Below are positions 16,573 through 27,500 of a stretch of 34,441 bases of DNA, piece after piece (position 1 is the first letter of the stretch; every line of letters starts with the position of its first letter). A model generated the notes under the pieces. That model was not told where the DNA came from, searched no databases, and was given only the letters and a program-made list of their open reading frames with translations. Both the position numbers and the translations under genes were made by a program. The stretch lies in NCBI RefSeq assembly GCF_008017805.1, contig NZ_VRTT01000078.1, positions 1 to 34,441 of the forward strand, given 5' to 3'. This stretch comes from Paenibacillus sp. N3.4 (GTDB lineage Bacteria > Bacillota > Bacilli > Paenibacillales > NBRC-103111).

Positions 16573-19500
16573 TTATTGCTTAGTAACTCGAACATCGTCA
16601 ATATGAAGCGTCGTGCCTCCAGGCGAATCTACGTAAAAGCCAACATCCACCTGACCATTTGTCACCATAATATCACTGACCGAAATATATTTCCATACAC
16701 CATCATTGCTGATATTGGCGTATATCGCTGAGCCGCCATAGTTTTGAATTTCAGCTCTGGCGGTCGTAGGTGTCGTGTTCTTCATTCGGACCCACGCCTC
16801 AAATTTGTACTTCACATTGTTGACAGGAACGTTAATCGTTTGATGAATGCTTTGCTGATAAGGGCCCGCTGCAAAAAAGTAAGCGCGCTTATCACCCGTC
16901 CATGGAGATTCAGACGGATTCGTGGTCGAGCCGCTGTCGATGCCATAAGCCAACGCTTGCGTACTGGGATGCCATTCGCTCCAGTTGGAGCTTTGGCTCG
17001 TATCCCGTTCAAACCCGCCATTATCGAGCAGATTTTGTTCAGAAACAGGCGTGCCAGCAGCTGCCGTAGAAAGCAGCAAGCGGTCGATGTTAACACCACC
17101 GCTATCCGCAGCGTCATATTTAAACGCGATGGTGTTGGCACCCGCATTTAGGGACACCGTCTGGATGTTGTCCTGCCATACATTCCAGTTATTACCTGGG
17201 CTTGTGAAACTCGTCTGCCCCAGCTTCGTTCCGTTGACGTAAGTGCTCAGCGTCTTGGTCACATTATTCCCATTGGCATAGCGTAGTGCCACCTGATAAC
17301 TGCCCGCGCTGGGCACATCAACGTTGTATTTCACTTGAGCGCCCGCTGCGCTCATCGTATCGACAAAAGAATTGCCGCTGTAATACCAATGATTGGTGTT
17401 CGTCGCGCTGCCGCCGGACAGCTCGGCGCTTTCGGCCTCATACTTGCCAACGACAGGAGCAAAAGGTACTGTTATATTGTCGATGTTTACGTTGCCGCTA
17501 TCCCCAGCTTCACTATAATATTTGTAGGTAACAACGTTGGTGCCCGCCGTTAACGGCAGCGTCTCGGATTGCGTAGACCACGTATCCCAATTGGCTAGAC
17601 TGGCAAGCGAAGTAGACTTCACTCGCGCGCCATTAACGAAAATACTGACCGTCTTTGCAGCGCCCGAAGCATTGGCGTAACGCATCGAAACGTTGTAGTC
17701 GCCTCCTGTTTTCACTTTGGGATAGAAGGTGATGCCCGCTCCTGGATTGTTAAGTCCATCTACGAAACCCGTACCTGTATATCCGGTGTGGTTCGTGTTG
17801 ATGGTTGCTTTGGTTGCTGTCGTTGCGCCTGACAGCGAAGCATCCTCCGCTTCATATTGAACAGCCGTAGCACTAACCGTGCCGCTGCCGGTCACAGCAA
17901 TCGCTTTGGATGCTGCGGCCCCGGCTGCTACTTTGACATAGGTGACATTGCCATAAATGTCCTTTCCTGTCGCCCAGCCTTCACCAGAAGCCGCCTTCAA
18001 TGCCTGCAAGCTGGCGTAGGATGTCATAGCTGCACCGTTATTCGTCACCGCTGTTCCTGCCGCACCATGAAGCTTAACGATGTAGGATTGCAACGCCGGG
18101 CTATAGCTTCCGCTTTTTGCGCCGAGCGTAAAGTTCAACGTCCCTGAACCGCTGTCTTGTGCCGTCATATTCTGCTTGAAATAAGTGCCACCTTCATAGT
18201 TATAGCTGGCTCCATCATCGTCATAGTAAGTAAAACTGGATGATGTCGTATTCGGGAATACATCTACATCGACGGAGGTAACGGGCGATTGCCCCACATA
18301 GTCCTGCACCTTTTGCGTCGGAATAATTGCTCCTTTTTTAATAAAAAGCGGCATATCCGTGAGCGTATCAGGGTTTACCGGATAATGAATCGTCTGTCCA
18401 CCCGTCCATACTTGGCCTCGGGCATAATCGATCCACGTTCCTGCAGGCAAATAAATGTCTTTGATGGTCTGCTGCTTATCTACCACTGGCGCAGCGAGCA
18501 GCCAATCGCCGAACATCCAAGCATCCGTGTAATTTTTGGCGTTGCTGTCCGTAGGATACTCCTGCATAAGAGGTCGCACGAGGCCGTTGCCGTTCTCATA
18601 AGCGCTTCTTTCATACGCATACATGTAAGGAATTAATGAATAGCGCAGTTGAATCGCTTCTTTGGCCCCTTCCTCTGCCGTCGAGCCAAAATACCAAGGC
18701 TGCCGCTGCTGATGGTTATTGCCATGAACGCGGAATACCGGCGTCAGCGCACTAAACTGCATCCATCTGGCATACAAATCAGGATTCGGGTTATTCGTCG
18801 TCCCATCCTGCTGATTGAATCCGCCTGTGTCCATTCCCCATTTCACTTGGCCGTTGTTCACGGACGACAGCATGACAGCTCGCTGCTCCTGCATGCCCGC
18901 CGCCCAGTCAATGCGGTCACCCTTCTTGTACTGAATGCCAATATCACCTGACCATAACGTTGTGGCATAGCGCTGAGCGCCCGGGTAAAACGTTCGAGCC
19001 GTTTGCCAAACGCGCTGGGCATTATTCGTATAGGCCCGCTGGCCTTCATACATAGTCTGGGACATATGAGCGGTTGTAAAATTGCCAAACCAGTACGAAG
19101 CCCCGCCAGATGACACTTTATCGGTCTCGTCATTCCACCAGCCTACGATCCCCTTATCCAGCGCATCCTTGGAATGGTTCCAGAACCAAGTACGCTCGCT
19201 TGCGTTATACGGATCAATACTGCGTACAGTAACAGGAATGAAATAATCCAAATATTCACTATGTCCCGGATAAAAATAACCCCCGCTCGCAGCGTCTGTG
19301 CCTTGCACGGTAGGCGTACCGGAAGCATCCTTGGTTACGATGCGCGGTTTCGTAATGCCGATCATCTTCATTCCTTTGGCATCCATCGCTGTCTTCAAAG
19401 CGGTAGAGGACGATGAAGGAAAGTTTGTCGTATTCCAAGCAAATTCGCCATAGTTCGTTTCTCCGTACTTCTTCCAGTCATAATCGAAGGCATAGGCGTC

Positions 19501-20430
19501 GATGGGAATATTTTTGGCCCGATACGTATCTACATTGCTTGTGAATTCGGTTTGATTCGTATCCCACTCGAAATTCATGAAGCCCAGCGACCACTTCGGA
19601 AGCATCGGAGGTTTCCCTGTAATCTCCCAGACACTGGACATAATCTCCTTTGGTGTCCCTAACATAATATAATACTCAACATCTTGCTTCGTATAGCGGC
19701 GTCCTTCTGTTGGTACACCTCCATAATAAAACTCCATCTTACCTGTTGCACTATCGGTATAAGGATAACCGCCATCACTGTCTACCAGCAGTCCATATCC
19801 CGCCGTGCTCCAGATGAGCGGACCTCCTGAATCTCCTTGCTCTCCGGCATGGGCAGCACGCGTGGAGCTATTGCGCAATAAGTCGCCGCCCCCTTCGAAA
19901 GCATTGAAGCTGCGAATTCCGTACATGTTGTCTCCCGTGGCATGAACAAAGTGCACACCATCAGAGAACACGCCTCCACTTGATGGCTCCCAGAACAGCG
20001 TTGTGCCATCCGGCTTTTTCACCGTCAGGCGAACAGGATTTTTGGTAATTTCAATTTTCATACTGGAGGTTGTAATCGTCATCGGATTCGTCGTCGTCGT
20101 AATGGTTGCGCCAACGGCGGACCATGTCTTGTTGGGGTCTATCATCGGTGTTTTCGCGCTTGGAGCCACACCATTTGGACGGTAATCCACCTTCAAAATG
20201 CCGTTTTGTACAGCTTGAATGACCAAAATATCATCATTCGGCTCCGCTCCGTTATCTACGGTAAGCGTAAGCGTATCTCCGGTTACATTTGATGAAAGCA
20301 GATTGCCAAGTGCGCTCACATAAGCATGAGCAGGAGGTGAAACAGGAAGGAAGGTCAATGTAGATCCGATCAAAGCGCTGACCATGAATACAGAAAAGGC
20401 ACGTGGAATTTTTTTGTTCCGTAGACCCAT
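16573..20430 (-). CDS. ctsZ: Secreted GH31 6-alpha-glucosyltransferase, CtsZ homologue
   Basis: This protein is 1285 residues from the chosen start, close to the roughly 1284 I remember for Bacillus globisporus CtsZ. CtsZ transfers glucose from an alpha-1,4-glucan to form a non-reducing-end alpha-1,6 bond, the first step of cycloalternan synthesis. Residues 1-36 are a signal peptide ending PPAHA. The GH31 catalytic part (to about 830) has nucleophile D434 in GWWNDETDKV and acid/base D496 in LWSGDIG. Two CBM35 modules follow (about 858-990 and 996-1122, each starting YEAE), then a jelly-roll carbohydrate-binding module (1131-1285, NLLDNGGFE to HIDDVRVTKQ). I use the ATG at 20430 because it has an AAGGGG site and yields a proper signal peptide. 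It follows ctsY by 53 bases and ends the operon. Whole stretches match CtsZ from memory; a search would confirm. Confidence 0.93.
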   Translation of the reverse strand: MGLRNKKIPRAFSVFMVSALIGSTLTFLPVSPPAHAYVSALGNLLSSNVTGDTLTLTVDNGAEPNDDILVIQAVQNGILKVDYRPNGVAPSAKTPMIDPNKTWSAVGATITTTTNPMTITTSSMKIEITKNPVRLTVKKPDGTTLFWEPSSGGVFSDGVHFVHATGDNMYGIRSFNAFEGGGDLLRNSSTRAAHAGEQGDSGGPLIWSTAGYGLLVDSDGGYPYTDSATGKMEFYYGGVPTEGRRYTKQDVEYYIMLGTPKEIMSSVWEITGKPPMLPKWSLGFMNFEWDTNQTEFTSNVDTYRAKNIPIDAYAFDYDWKKYGETNYGEFAWNTTNFPSSSSTALKTAMDAKGMKMIGITKPRIVTKDASGTPTVQGTDAASGGYFYPGHSEYLDYFIPVTVRSIDPYNASERTWFWNHSKDALDKGIVGWWNDETDKVSSGGASYWFGNFTTAHMSQTMYEGQRAYTNNAQRVWQTARTFYPGAQRYATTLWSGDIGIQYKKGDRIDWAAGMQEQRAVMLSSVNNGQVKWGMDTGGFNQQDGTTNNPNPDLYARWMQFSALTPVFRVHGNNHQQRQPWYFGSTAEEGAKEAIQLRYSLIPYMYAYERSAYENGNGLVRPLMQEYPTDSNAKNYTDAWMFGDWLLAAPVVDKQQTIKDIYLPAGTWIDYARGQVWTGGQTIHYPVNPDTLTDMPLFIKKGAIIPTQKVQDYVGQSPVTSVDVDVFPNTTSSSFTYYDDDGASYNYEGGTYFKQNMTAQDSGSGTLNFTLGAKSGSYSPALQSYIVKLHGAAGTAVTNNGAAMTSYASLQALKAASGEGWATGKDIYGNVTYVKVAAGAAASKAIAVTGSGTVSATAVQYEAEDASLSGATTATKATINTNHTGYTGTGFVDGLNNPGAGITFYPKVKTGGDYNVSMRYANASGAAKTVSIFVNGARVKSTSLASLANWDTWSTQSETLPLTAGTNVVTYKYYSEAGDSGNVNIDNITVPFAPVVGKYEAESAELSGGSATNTNHWYYSGNSFVDTMSAAGAQVKYNVDVPSAGSYQVALRYANGNNVTKTLSTYVNGTKLGQTSFTSPGNNWNVWQDNIQTVSLNAGANTIAFKYDAADSGGVNIDRLLLSTAAAGTPVSEQNLLDNGGFERDTSQSSNWSEWHPSTQALAYGIDSGSTTNPSESPWTGDKRAYFFAAGPYQQSIHQTINVPVNNVKYKFEAWVRMKNTTPTTARAEIQNYGGSAIYANISNDGVWKYISVSDIMVTNGQVDVGFYVDSPGGTTLHIDDVRVTKQ

Positions 20431-20483
20431 ACTTGATACCCCTTTCGCTTCTGGACTAAGGGAGGGACAAGCCCTCCCTGCTT

Positions 20484-23400
20484 TCATTGTTCCATAATCG
20501 CAATATTATCGAGATTAATACCAAGCGAACTTGTACTGTCGTAGCTGACCTTCACTGTATTCAAGCCTGCATTCAGGGTCACACTCACGGTTGCTGTTCC
20601 CCAAGTATCCCAGTTTGTCGTAAGGGGCAATGTCAGATCGGTTATCTTGCTGTTGTTCACGTAAATCGCGCGAGACCCGTTCCCCCCGCCTGAGGAGTAG
20701 CGAACTTTCATCGTGTAAGTACCGGCTGCTTTAACGGAGACGTCGAAGCTAACAGATTTGCCTACTGCGTCAAAGCTATCAACAAAACCTGTTCCCATAT
20801 ACCCTGTATGGTTCGTGTTTGTAGAAACACCTGTTTGTGCAGCAAACTCTGCTTCATACTCCACTTTATTGACACCATTCAAAACGACTGATTGGGCAGA
20901 TGCGCTCGCGCCAAGCTTGACATACGTGAATTTCTGCACCGTATCGTAGAACCATCCTGTCGAAGCACTGATTAAGGAGCTTAACGAGCTGTATTCCGTC
21001 ATCGCCGTACCGCCGACAGTCACCGAGGAAGGTTTCGTCGTAAACACCTGCAGCGTTTTGGTTTGATTGATAGCCGGAACACTCACCGTTTCTTTACTCA
21101 AGCCGTATTGCTCCGTTGATGTGATCGTTTTGACCGAACCACCGATATCATCGTTCCAGTCATACGTTGTCGTGCCTAACGGATAAATACGGAAGGACAA
21201 ATTGGTATAACTCGTCAGACTATTGCCGATCGTACCGCCAACTTGATAAGAAGCATTCAGATTCATTGGCAAAATGCTGCCTGATTTCACGAAGACAGGC
21301 AAATCATCGACACCGGCGGAGTAGCTGATCGTTCTTCCGCCCGGACGCTGAGCGCCGTACCAAAAATCAATCCAGTCGCCCTGTGGCAAATATAAGCTTT
21401 TGTTTGTTTCTCCTTGGTTCATGACCGGAGCCACGAGCAGATTTCCGCCAAACATGTATTGTTGGGTTAATCCGTAGGTGCTGCTGTCTGTCGGGTATTC
21501 AAGCGCCATAGCGCGCATCATGGAATTCCCGTGTCACTCGCTTTCTTCGCTTCGCTGTAAATATAAGGGAGCAAATTCATCCGTGTATTGGTGTACTTCG
21601 CAAAATGGCTAATAATGCTGCTGTCGCCTGTTCGAGCCTGCGCATTCCAAGGCGAGCGCTCTTCGTTCGTGCCTGAGCTGCCGTTGGCTTCCGAATGGAA
21701 CTGCATGACAGGTGCGAAGGCTGCCATTTCTGTCGCCCGTTTATAAAGCTCAGCTGAAGGATAGGCGCCTGTAAAACCGGCCATGTCCCAGCTCCAATAA
21801 GGGACGCCTGACATGCCCGCAGTCAATCCCGCAGATACGGCCTGCTGAAAGGCGCCGAATGTAGATTCTTGGTCGCCTGACCAGAATATTTGGTTCGCTT
21901 GCGCGCCCTGCGTACCTGAACGGCTAAAGGAAACCGCATCGCTTTTCTTCGAACGCGCATATTCGTTGTAAGCCTTCACGTAGTCGTTCGGGTATTGGTT
22001 GCGCATTTCATCGCCTTTTTTGCCGTTCGAGAACGTGTTCGAACGCCCCCATACCATCTCACCGCCATCGGTTTTAAAACCATCGATGCCTACTCCGTCA
22101 AAGAGGTATGCACGTTTGGACATCCACCAATTTTTGGCGCTCGTATTCGTAAAGTCGAGCAGTAAGCTATTGCCGAACCACTGTCCATCAGGAATGCGAT
22201 ATTGACCGCCGCTGCCGTTGCCCACAGCATAGTTCTGGGCAATCATATACGCTTCATCATTATCTTTCTGGGTATAAGGCGTTGAGGTCCATTTCTGAAT
22301 AGGAACTTGCCATAATACGAGCTTCATCCCATTGCTGTGCACGTTATCGGCCATCGCCTTCGGATTCGTCCATCTACTGCCCGCCGGGAAAGTAAAATCC
22401 GTGTAGGACAGCGCAGCGCTTCCCGTCTTAGGCGTATACGTGGCATCATTGAAAATATAAAACGTATTCTCATCGCTCCACTGCTCCAGCACCACAGCGG
22501 TTGCCGGTATGTTGTTGGCATTGGCGTTGGAAATCGCCGTCGATACCTTCGTTTGGCGATCCCATTCATTGGCTGACATCCATAAGCCGAAAGCCCATTT
22601 AGGCAGCGCAGTAGGCTTGCCTGTAATCGTGGCATAATTGCTTACGACACCTTTTAAGTCATTGCCATAAATGAAATAGTAATCGAGGGTTGAGCTCGCG
22701 CTTCCTCCCGTATCAGCCGTAAAGCTGAACATATCCGTACGTTCCGTAGCCAGACGGAATTTGGAGTAGTACGTGGAGTTTACGAAAATGCCGTAACCGC
22801 TGCTGTTCAGCATGAAAGGTATGGCCATATACGTGCGGTCATTTTGATTTTTATACTGATTGTATACATACGTATCTACATCGTTTCCACGTTTGCGGAA
22901 ATTGTTGTAGTGCTCGCCAAAGCCGAAAAACTCCTCCGTTGCTGGTGTATAGAAGTGATCCTCCATCTTGTTGATGATCGTGCTGCCATTGGTCAGCCAG
23001 GCTAAATTGCGATTCGTCGTGCTGTCATATTGACGCGCAATGAGCGTAGTGCCATCAGGCTTATAGACATTCAGTCGGAATGGATTTTTATCCACCTTCA
23101 CCTTAATCTTTGATGTCGAGATCCAAGTGGTCGAAGCCGTATCTGTCACTGTATAATTGCTCAACCCACTGCTGAGCGTACCGGTTCCCGTAGGGGAAGC
23201 CTGCACACGAAACACATCATCCGCTGTAAAAGAAATATTGATTTTGGGCGTTAACGTTCCTGTATTCGGCAACGCATTCAACACAACACGGTTCGTGTTG
23301 TTCGTTATGGAGCTGATGCTGCTGACAGACTCCCACCCCGTTACCGTGAAGCTGAAAGGTCCGGCTGTCTTTTCATTCGCCCCATCCTTATTGCCGCGAA

Positions 23401-23764
23401 CGGTATAGGTAATTACGTCCCCTTTGGCAAAGCTGCCAAGGTTAGCCTCCCAATAGGTATTGTTGCCGCTGTTGTACTTGAAGGCCGCCCCAACAGCCGT
23501 CTGGCTGACACCATTTTTGGTCCAGGTCACCCAAGCCGTTTGACCGGATTCTATCGGCCATGTCGTGATTTTAATCAACACAGTATCCCCCGCCACAGGG
23601 TCACGCGGGCTCCGTTCCGTAGCTTGGATATCGTACAGATCATCGATTCCGTAAGGAGCATGATAAACACCGTCGATAGCATAAATTTGTGGAACAAGCA
23701 GGAAAAAACAAAGCAACAAAGACAGGATGAATTTCATTGATGATGGTATTTTCCTTGTGAACAT
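20484..23764 (-). pseudogene. ctsY: Secreted GH31 3-alpha-isomaltosyltransferase, CtsY homologue, frameshifted
   Basis: CtsY moves an isomaltosyl unit to an alpha-1,3 position and closes the ring to give the cyclic tetrasaccharide. A signal peptide covers residues 1-29 (QIYA). A beta-sandwich follows (about 45-145), then the GH31 part with nucleophile D566 (DGFKTDGGEM) and acid/base D631 (FWSGDQE), and a C-terminal CBM35 (about 968-1093, YEAEF to NIAIMEQ). The frame breaks at 21518-21521: KKASDTGIP meets a TGA, and MMRAMALEYPTDS resumes one base earlier. Adding one C (ATTCC to ATTCCC) restores 1093 residues, the length I recall for CtsY. The stop and the downstream ATG overlap as ATGA, but no ribosome binding site precedes them. 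The gene start has an AAAGGGG site. Both pieces are otherwise fully conserved, so an error in the sequence is as likely as a true mutation. Confidence 0.92.
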
Positions 23765-23792
23765 AACAATTTCCCCTTTCGTGCCAAATTTG

Positions 23793-23815
23793 TTTGTCTA
23801 CCATTGGTAGATAAA
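23793..23815. promoter_or_regulatory. Palindrome in the ctsY leader
   Basis: TCTACC-ATT-GGTAGA is a perfect six-base palindrome (23797-23811). It extends to ten pairs with one G-U or mismatch (TTTG...TAAA). It lies about 30 bases before the ctsY ATG in a 160-base gap. It could be an operator for an internal promoter or an RNA hairpin. It does not match the LacI-type palindromes near 32660. Confidence 0.5.
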
Positions 23816-23840
23816 TACGTACGACTGCGGCAGCGTCATG

Positions 23841-23921
23841 CTAAGCCATGGTTGCCTTCTTCCAGGCATCACTCCCTTCCAGATGAAGCAGCCCCGAAGC
23901 GATTTCCTTCGTGACTGCCAT
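23841..23921 (-). CDS. Possible 26-residue small protein between thioesterase and ctsY
   Basis: An ATG five bases after the thioesterase stop codon opens a 26-codon frame (starting MAVTKEIASGLL, containing SDAWKK) that ends in TAG. It has no clear ribosome binding site, so expression would depend on coupling to the preceding gene. It matches nothing I recognise and may be chance. Confidence 0.25.
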   Translation of the reverse strand: MAVTKEIASGLLHLEGSDAWKKATMA

Positions 23922-23926
23922 GAATT

Positions 23927-24556
23927 TTAAAATGCGTATTCTCTTTCCACAATGGTTTGCACCATTTGAAACCATCTCATCGAATCCTGCTGCCAATGAT
24001 CATGATCTCCTTCGCAAACATGAACATCACAAATCTTCGCCGTGTAGCGGCTCCACTCTGCAAGCTGATCGACTGGTGCCAGCGCATCTTGCTTGCCAGC
24101 GAAAATACTGAATCTCATCTGAAGTGGCTCTCGGCTCATCGAAGCCTGATAATCCTCCAAAGGCTCGCATTCGCAGGCAAGTGCGGCAGACATCCGCAAG
24201 CGTGTAGAATCGCTGCGAGGCCTAAGCAAATGGGGGGCGCTGCAGCCGGATAGAAACAGGTGCGCAGGCTGCGCACCTCCCTCCATTTTCAAGCGGTGAC
24301 TGACTTCGAAGGCCAGCAGGCTGCCCCAGCAATGGCCCATAAACATGAATTCTTCACCGGTCCCTAGCTGCTTTTGGACAAATAAGGACGCTTCAGTCAC
24401 TGCCTTCTCCCACATCGCGGAGGATATGTCCCGCATGGATAAGCCGGGTTGACTAAGCTCGACACGAAGGAGCTTTGCATGATCTGGCAGCCCTTTGCTC
24501 CAAGCCAAGTAAGACTCATTCGCCTCACCGCAGTGCGGGAAATGGAACAAAATCAT
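23927..24556 (-). CDS. Type II thioesterase-like alpha/beta hydrolase with Cys nucleophile
   Basis: This 209-residue cytoplasmic protein resembles the GrsT/SrfAD type II thioesterases of non-ribosomal peptide and polyketide systems: ILFHFPHCGEANESYLAWS at the N-terminus, an elbow FMGHCWGSLLAFEVSHRL, a KQDALAP acid loop and a GDHDHW histidine. The usual nucleophile serine (GHSMG) is a cysteine here, C76; the codon is TGC. The likely triad partners are D157 and H185 (or H187). It is somewhat shorter than the usual 230-245 residues, mainly in the lid. Its ATG overlaps the stop of the GH31 fusion as ATGA. No acyl carrier or synthetase gene is nearby, so its job in a glucan operon is unknown. Removal of acyl groups from sugars is one speculation. 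Confidence 0.8.
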   Translation of the reverse strand: MILFHFPHCGEANESYLAWSKGLPDHAKLLRVELSQPGLSMRDISSAMWEKAVTEASLFVQKQLGTGEEFMFMGHCWGSLLAFEVSHRLKMEGGAQPAHLFLSGCSAPHLLRPRSDSTRLRMSAALACECEPLEDYQASMSREPLQMRFSIFAGKQDALAPVDQLAEWSRYTAKICDVHVCEGDHDHWQQDSMRWFQMVQTIVEREYAF

Positions 24557-27500
24557 GCCGTGATCACCAAGCTTCCAATCGATTCAGAAGTGGAGATCAG
24601 CAGTTCACCATCTCTGACAAGATAACGATTTGGCTGCAAAGGAAAAGGTGAAGATGATACCAACGACTCGGCTTGTTCAACGCTTGTTAATTCGGAATTA
24701 TTCAGATGCACGGCCTGAACGCCGCCAGCCTGCTGGACAAGGAAAGTCACTTGAGTCTGTAAATTCCCAGACCACTGAAGTAGCAACTGACCGGCTTCCC
24801 TTTTCGCTACTATCGTCACTTGGTTGCCTAAATCGTCTTCAAAATCCGTCTTCATCTCGGTTGTCACATAGATACGGAAACATAACTGCTCATAGCGATC
24901 CACGCGATTTCCCACATGACCCGCAAGCTTGCAGTCCTCAGCCAGATTAAGCGCAATTGCACTGTTCGCTCTCTGATAAACAGGAATATCTGCCAAACCC
25001 GCTGCCACCTTAACAAGGCGTGGACCGACCACTTCCTCCTGTTGGAACAAGGAAAGCCATGTGCCCTCCGGGAAATAAACCTCCTTGGCGCCATGCCCTT
25101 CTTCCGTAACGGGAGCAACCAACAAACTTTCACCGAACATGTACTCGCTGATCATTTCGGTACAACGCGGATCTGTCGGGTATTGCAGCGACATCGCCCG
25201 CATCATCGGCAGACCTGTGCGGCTTACCTTTATCGCCTGATCGTAAATATAAGGAAGGAGATTCATGCGAATATCCGCGTATTTTTTGTAAAGCTCTATT
25301 ACGAGGGGCTGTCCTGTGCGCTCAGCAATATTCCAAGGTGTCCGATCTTGATTGAACTCACCTTTCGTCTCGGCATGATACTGCATCACCGGACAAAATG
25401 CCGCCATCTGCGTGGATCTCACAAACAGCTCCGCCGTTGGAATATCGCCATGAAAACCGCCCAAATCCCAGCCCCAGAAAGGGATGCCCGACATACTGCT
25501 TGATAATCCGGCAATCATCGAAGAGCGGAACGCTCCGAATGTGGAGCGCTCATCGCCTGCCCAGTGCATCGGGTATTGCTGTGCTCCCGTGTAGCCTGCA
25601 CGGCTGAATGTAATACCGCCTTCGGGCGCATGCTGCTGGACAAAATCATAATAGCTGCCGGCATACAAATTCGGATATAGGTTGCGCATTTCGCGGCCTG
25701 TGGAGCCGTCATGGAACTGCAAATCGTGACCAAAGACAAATTCGCCGCCATCGGTTTTGAATCCATCAACCCCCATCTCATCGACGAGATATTGACGCTT
25801 AGCAAACCACCACTTTGCTGCCTCTGGATGCGTATAGTCAAGAATGTGGCTGTCCTTGAACCAGTTATATGGAAGCGTAAAAGGCTCGCCATCGGCTGTC
25901 TTTACGCAGTAACCTTGCTCCAGCAGGGTAATCTCATCCTGATCGCGCTGCCCATGAGCGACGCCATACATGCATTTATGAATCGGGATTTGCCAAAGCA
26001 GCACCTTCAACCCTTGGTCATGGAGCTCCTCCACCATGCCTCGCGGATTCGGCCATCTTCCCCACTCCGGGAACTCAAAGTCGCCATAGGCGAACGGCTG
26101 ACTGCCATCTTTGACCTCATACTGCGCATCGTTGAAAATATAAAACGTAGCCTCATCACTCCACTGCTCAATGACCAAAACCGTAGACGGTATCTCATAC
26201 TTAGCCGTCAGCTCGGTCTGCTTCATGACCTCGGTCTGCGAGTCCCAATTATTGCTGGACATCCATGGGCCAAATGACCATTTCGGCGGTAGTACAGGCT
26301 TGCCGGAAAGATGAGTAAATTGTCCAACCATCTCAAGCGGTTCACCCGCGAATACATATGTGACCAACTGCTGATTCGTTGGCGATAGATCTGCTTCCAC
26401 CTCTACCAAATCAGATAATCGGGTATGAAAACGGAAGGTGGAGTAGAGGGCAGTATCCACGAAAATGGCATACCCTCCTGATGATATGGCAAAAGGCACC
26501 GGCATATACGTCTTTAATCCCTGATCGCGGTACTGATTGTACACATATTGATCGACTTCCTGACCCGAATACTCATAATGGGAAAAGCGTTCTCCCATAC
26601 CGAACCAGCGATGCTCAGCCTTCGTCTTCAAGTTCAGACGAAGCTTGTGGATCGTCCCGGAGCCGTCGGTCAACGCCTCAAGCAGCGGCTTCCCTTCGGC
26701 GGCGAAGCCTTCGACGAGCACGCCCTCCGCGCTGCGCAACGCCAGCGCGAGCTTGCCCTCCCGCACGTCGCTTCCAGCCGTGCGCGTCCCACAGCCAGCG
26801 CTGCATGCTGCGCGCGCTGGCCGTCTGTTCGTTCGCCCGATGCGGCGAACGTCAGCTGCACCGCGCCGCTGGCATCGGCGCGGAACGAGAGCACAGGCGG
26901 CTGCGCCGCACCTGTGCCAGCGAGCTCGACGACGAAGCCATCCGTCGTCTCATACATCGCATGGACGCGCTCCAGCGCCGTCCATGAACGGACCCTAAAG
27001 CGGTAAGTCGGCGAGGCCGCTGACTTACCCCCGCTCTGAAGCGCAAAGGCATAGCTGACCTCGTCACCTGCGAGGTAAGGGCCCAGCTGCGCTTCCCAGA
27101 CCTTCTCTCCATCGGCGAGTACCTTGACGATGGCCGGAACGGCCTGCGCCGCCGGAACGCCGTTCACGGTGGCCTGCACGGTCACCACCTGACTTGCCTG
27201 AAAAGGCTGAGTCAGCAAATGCACAATAACCGCATCCCCCGCTTCCGGCTCGCGGGGAAACCGCTCGTAGGGCAGGATCACGTAAGGGTCATCGTAGCCG
27301 GTAGGCTTGTGTATGAGCGTGACTCCTGATGAACTCCCATTTCCTACTGCACCTGACGCAAGCGCACCCTGCGCCAGCTCTGCCAACACGCTGCTTAATG
27401 GACTGACGTGTCCTAAACTGATCTCATAGGCTTGGCCCTGAAATCCCTTACGATTAAGATCGGCTTCCCGCTCCAGCCAATATTCCAGCATCAGCGGTTC

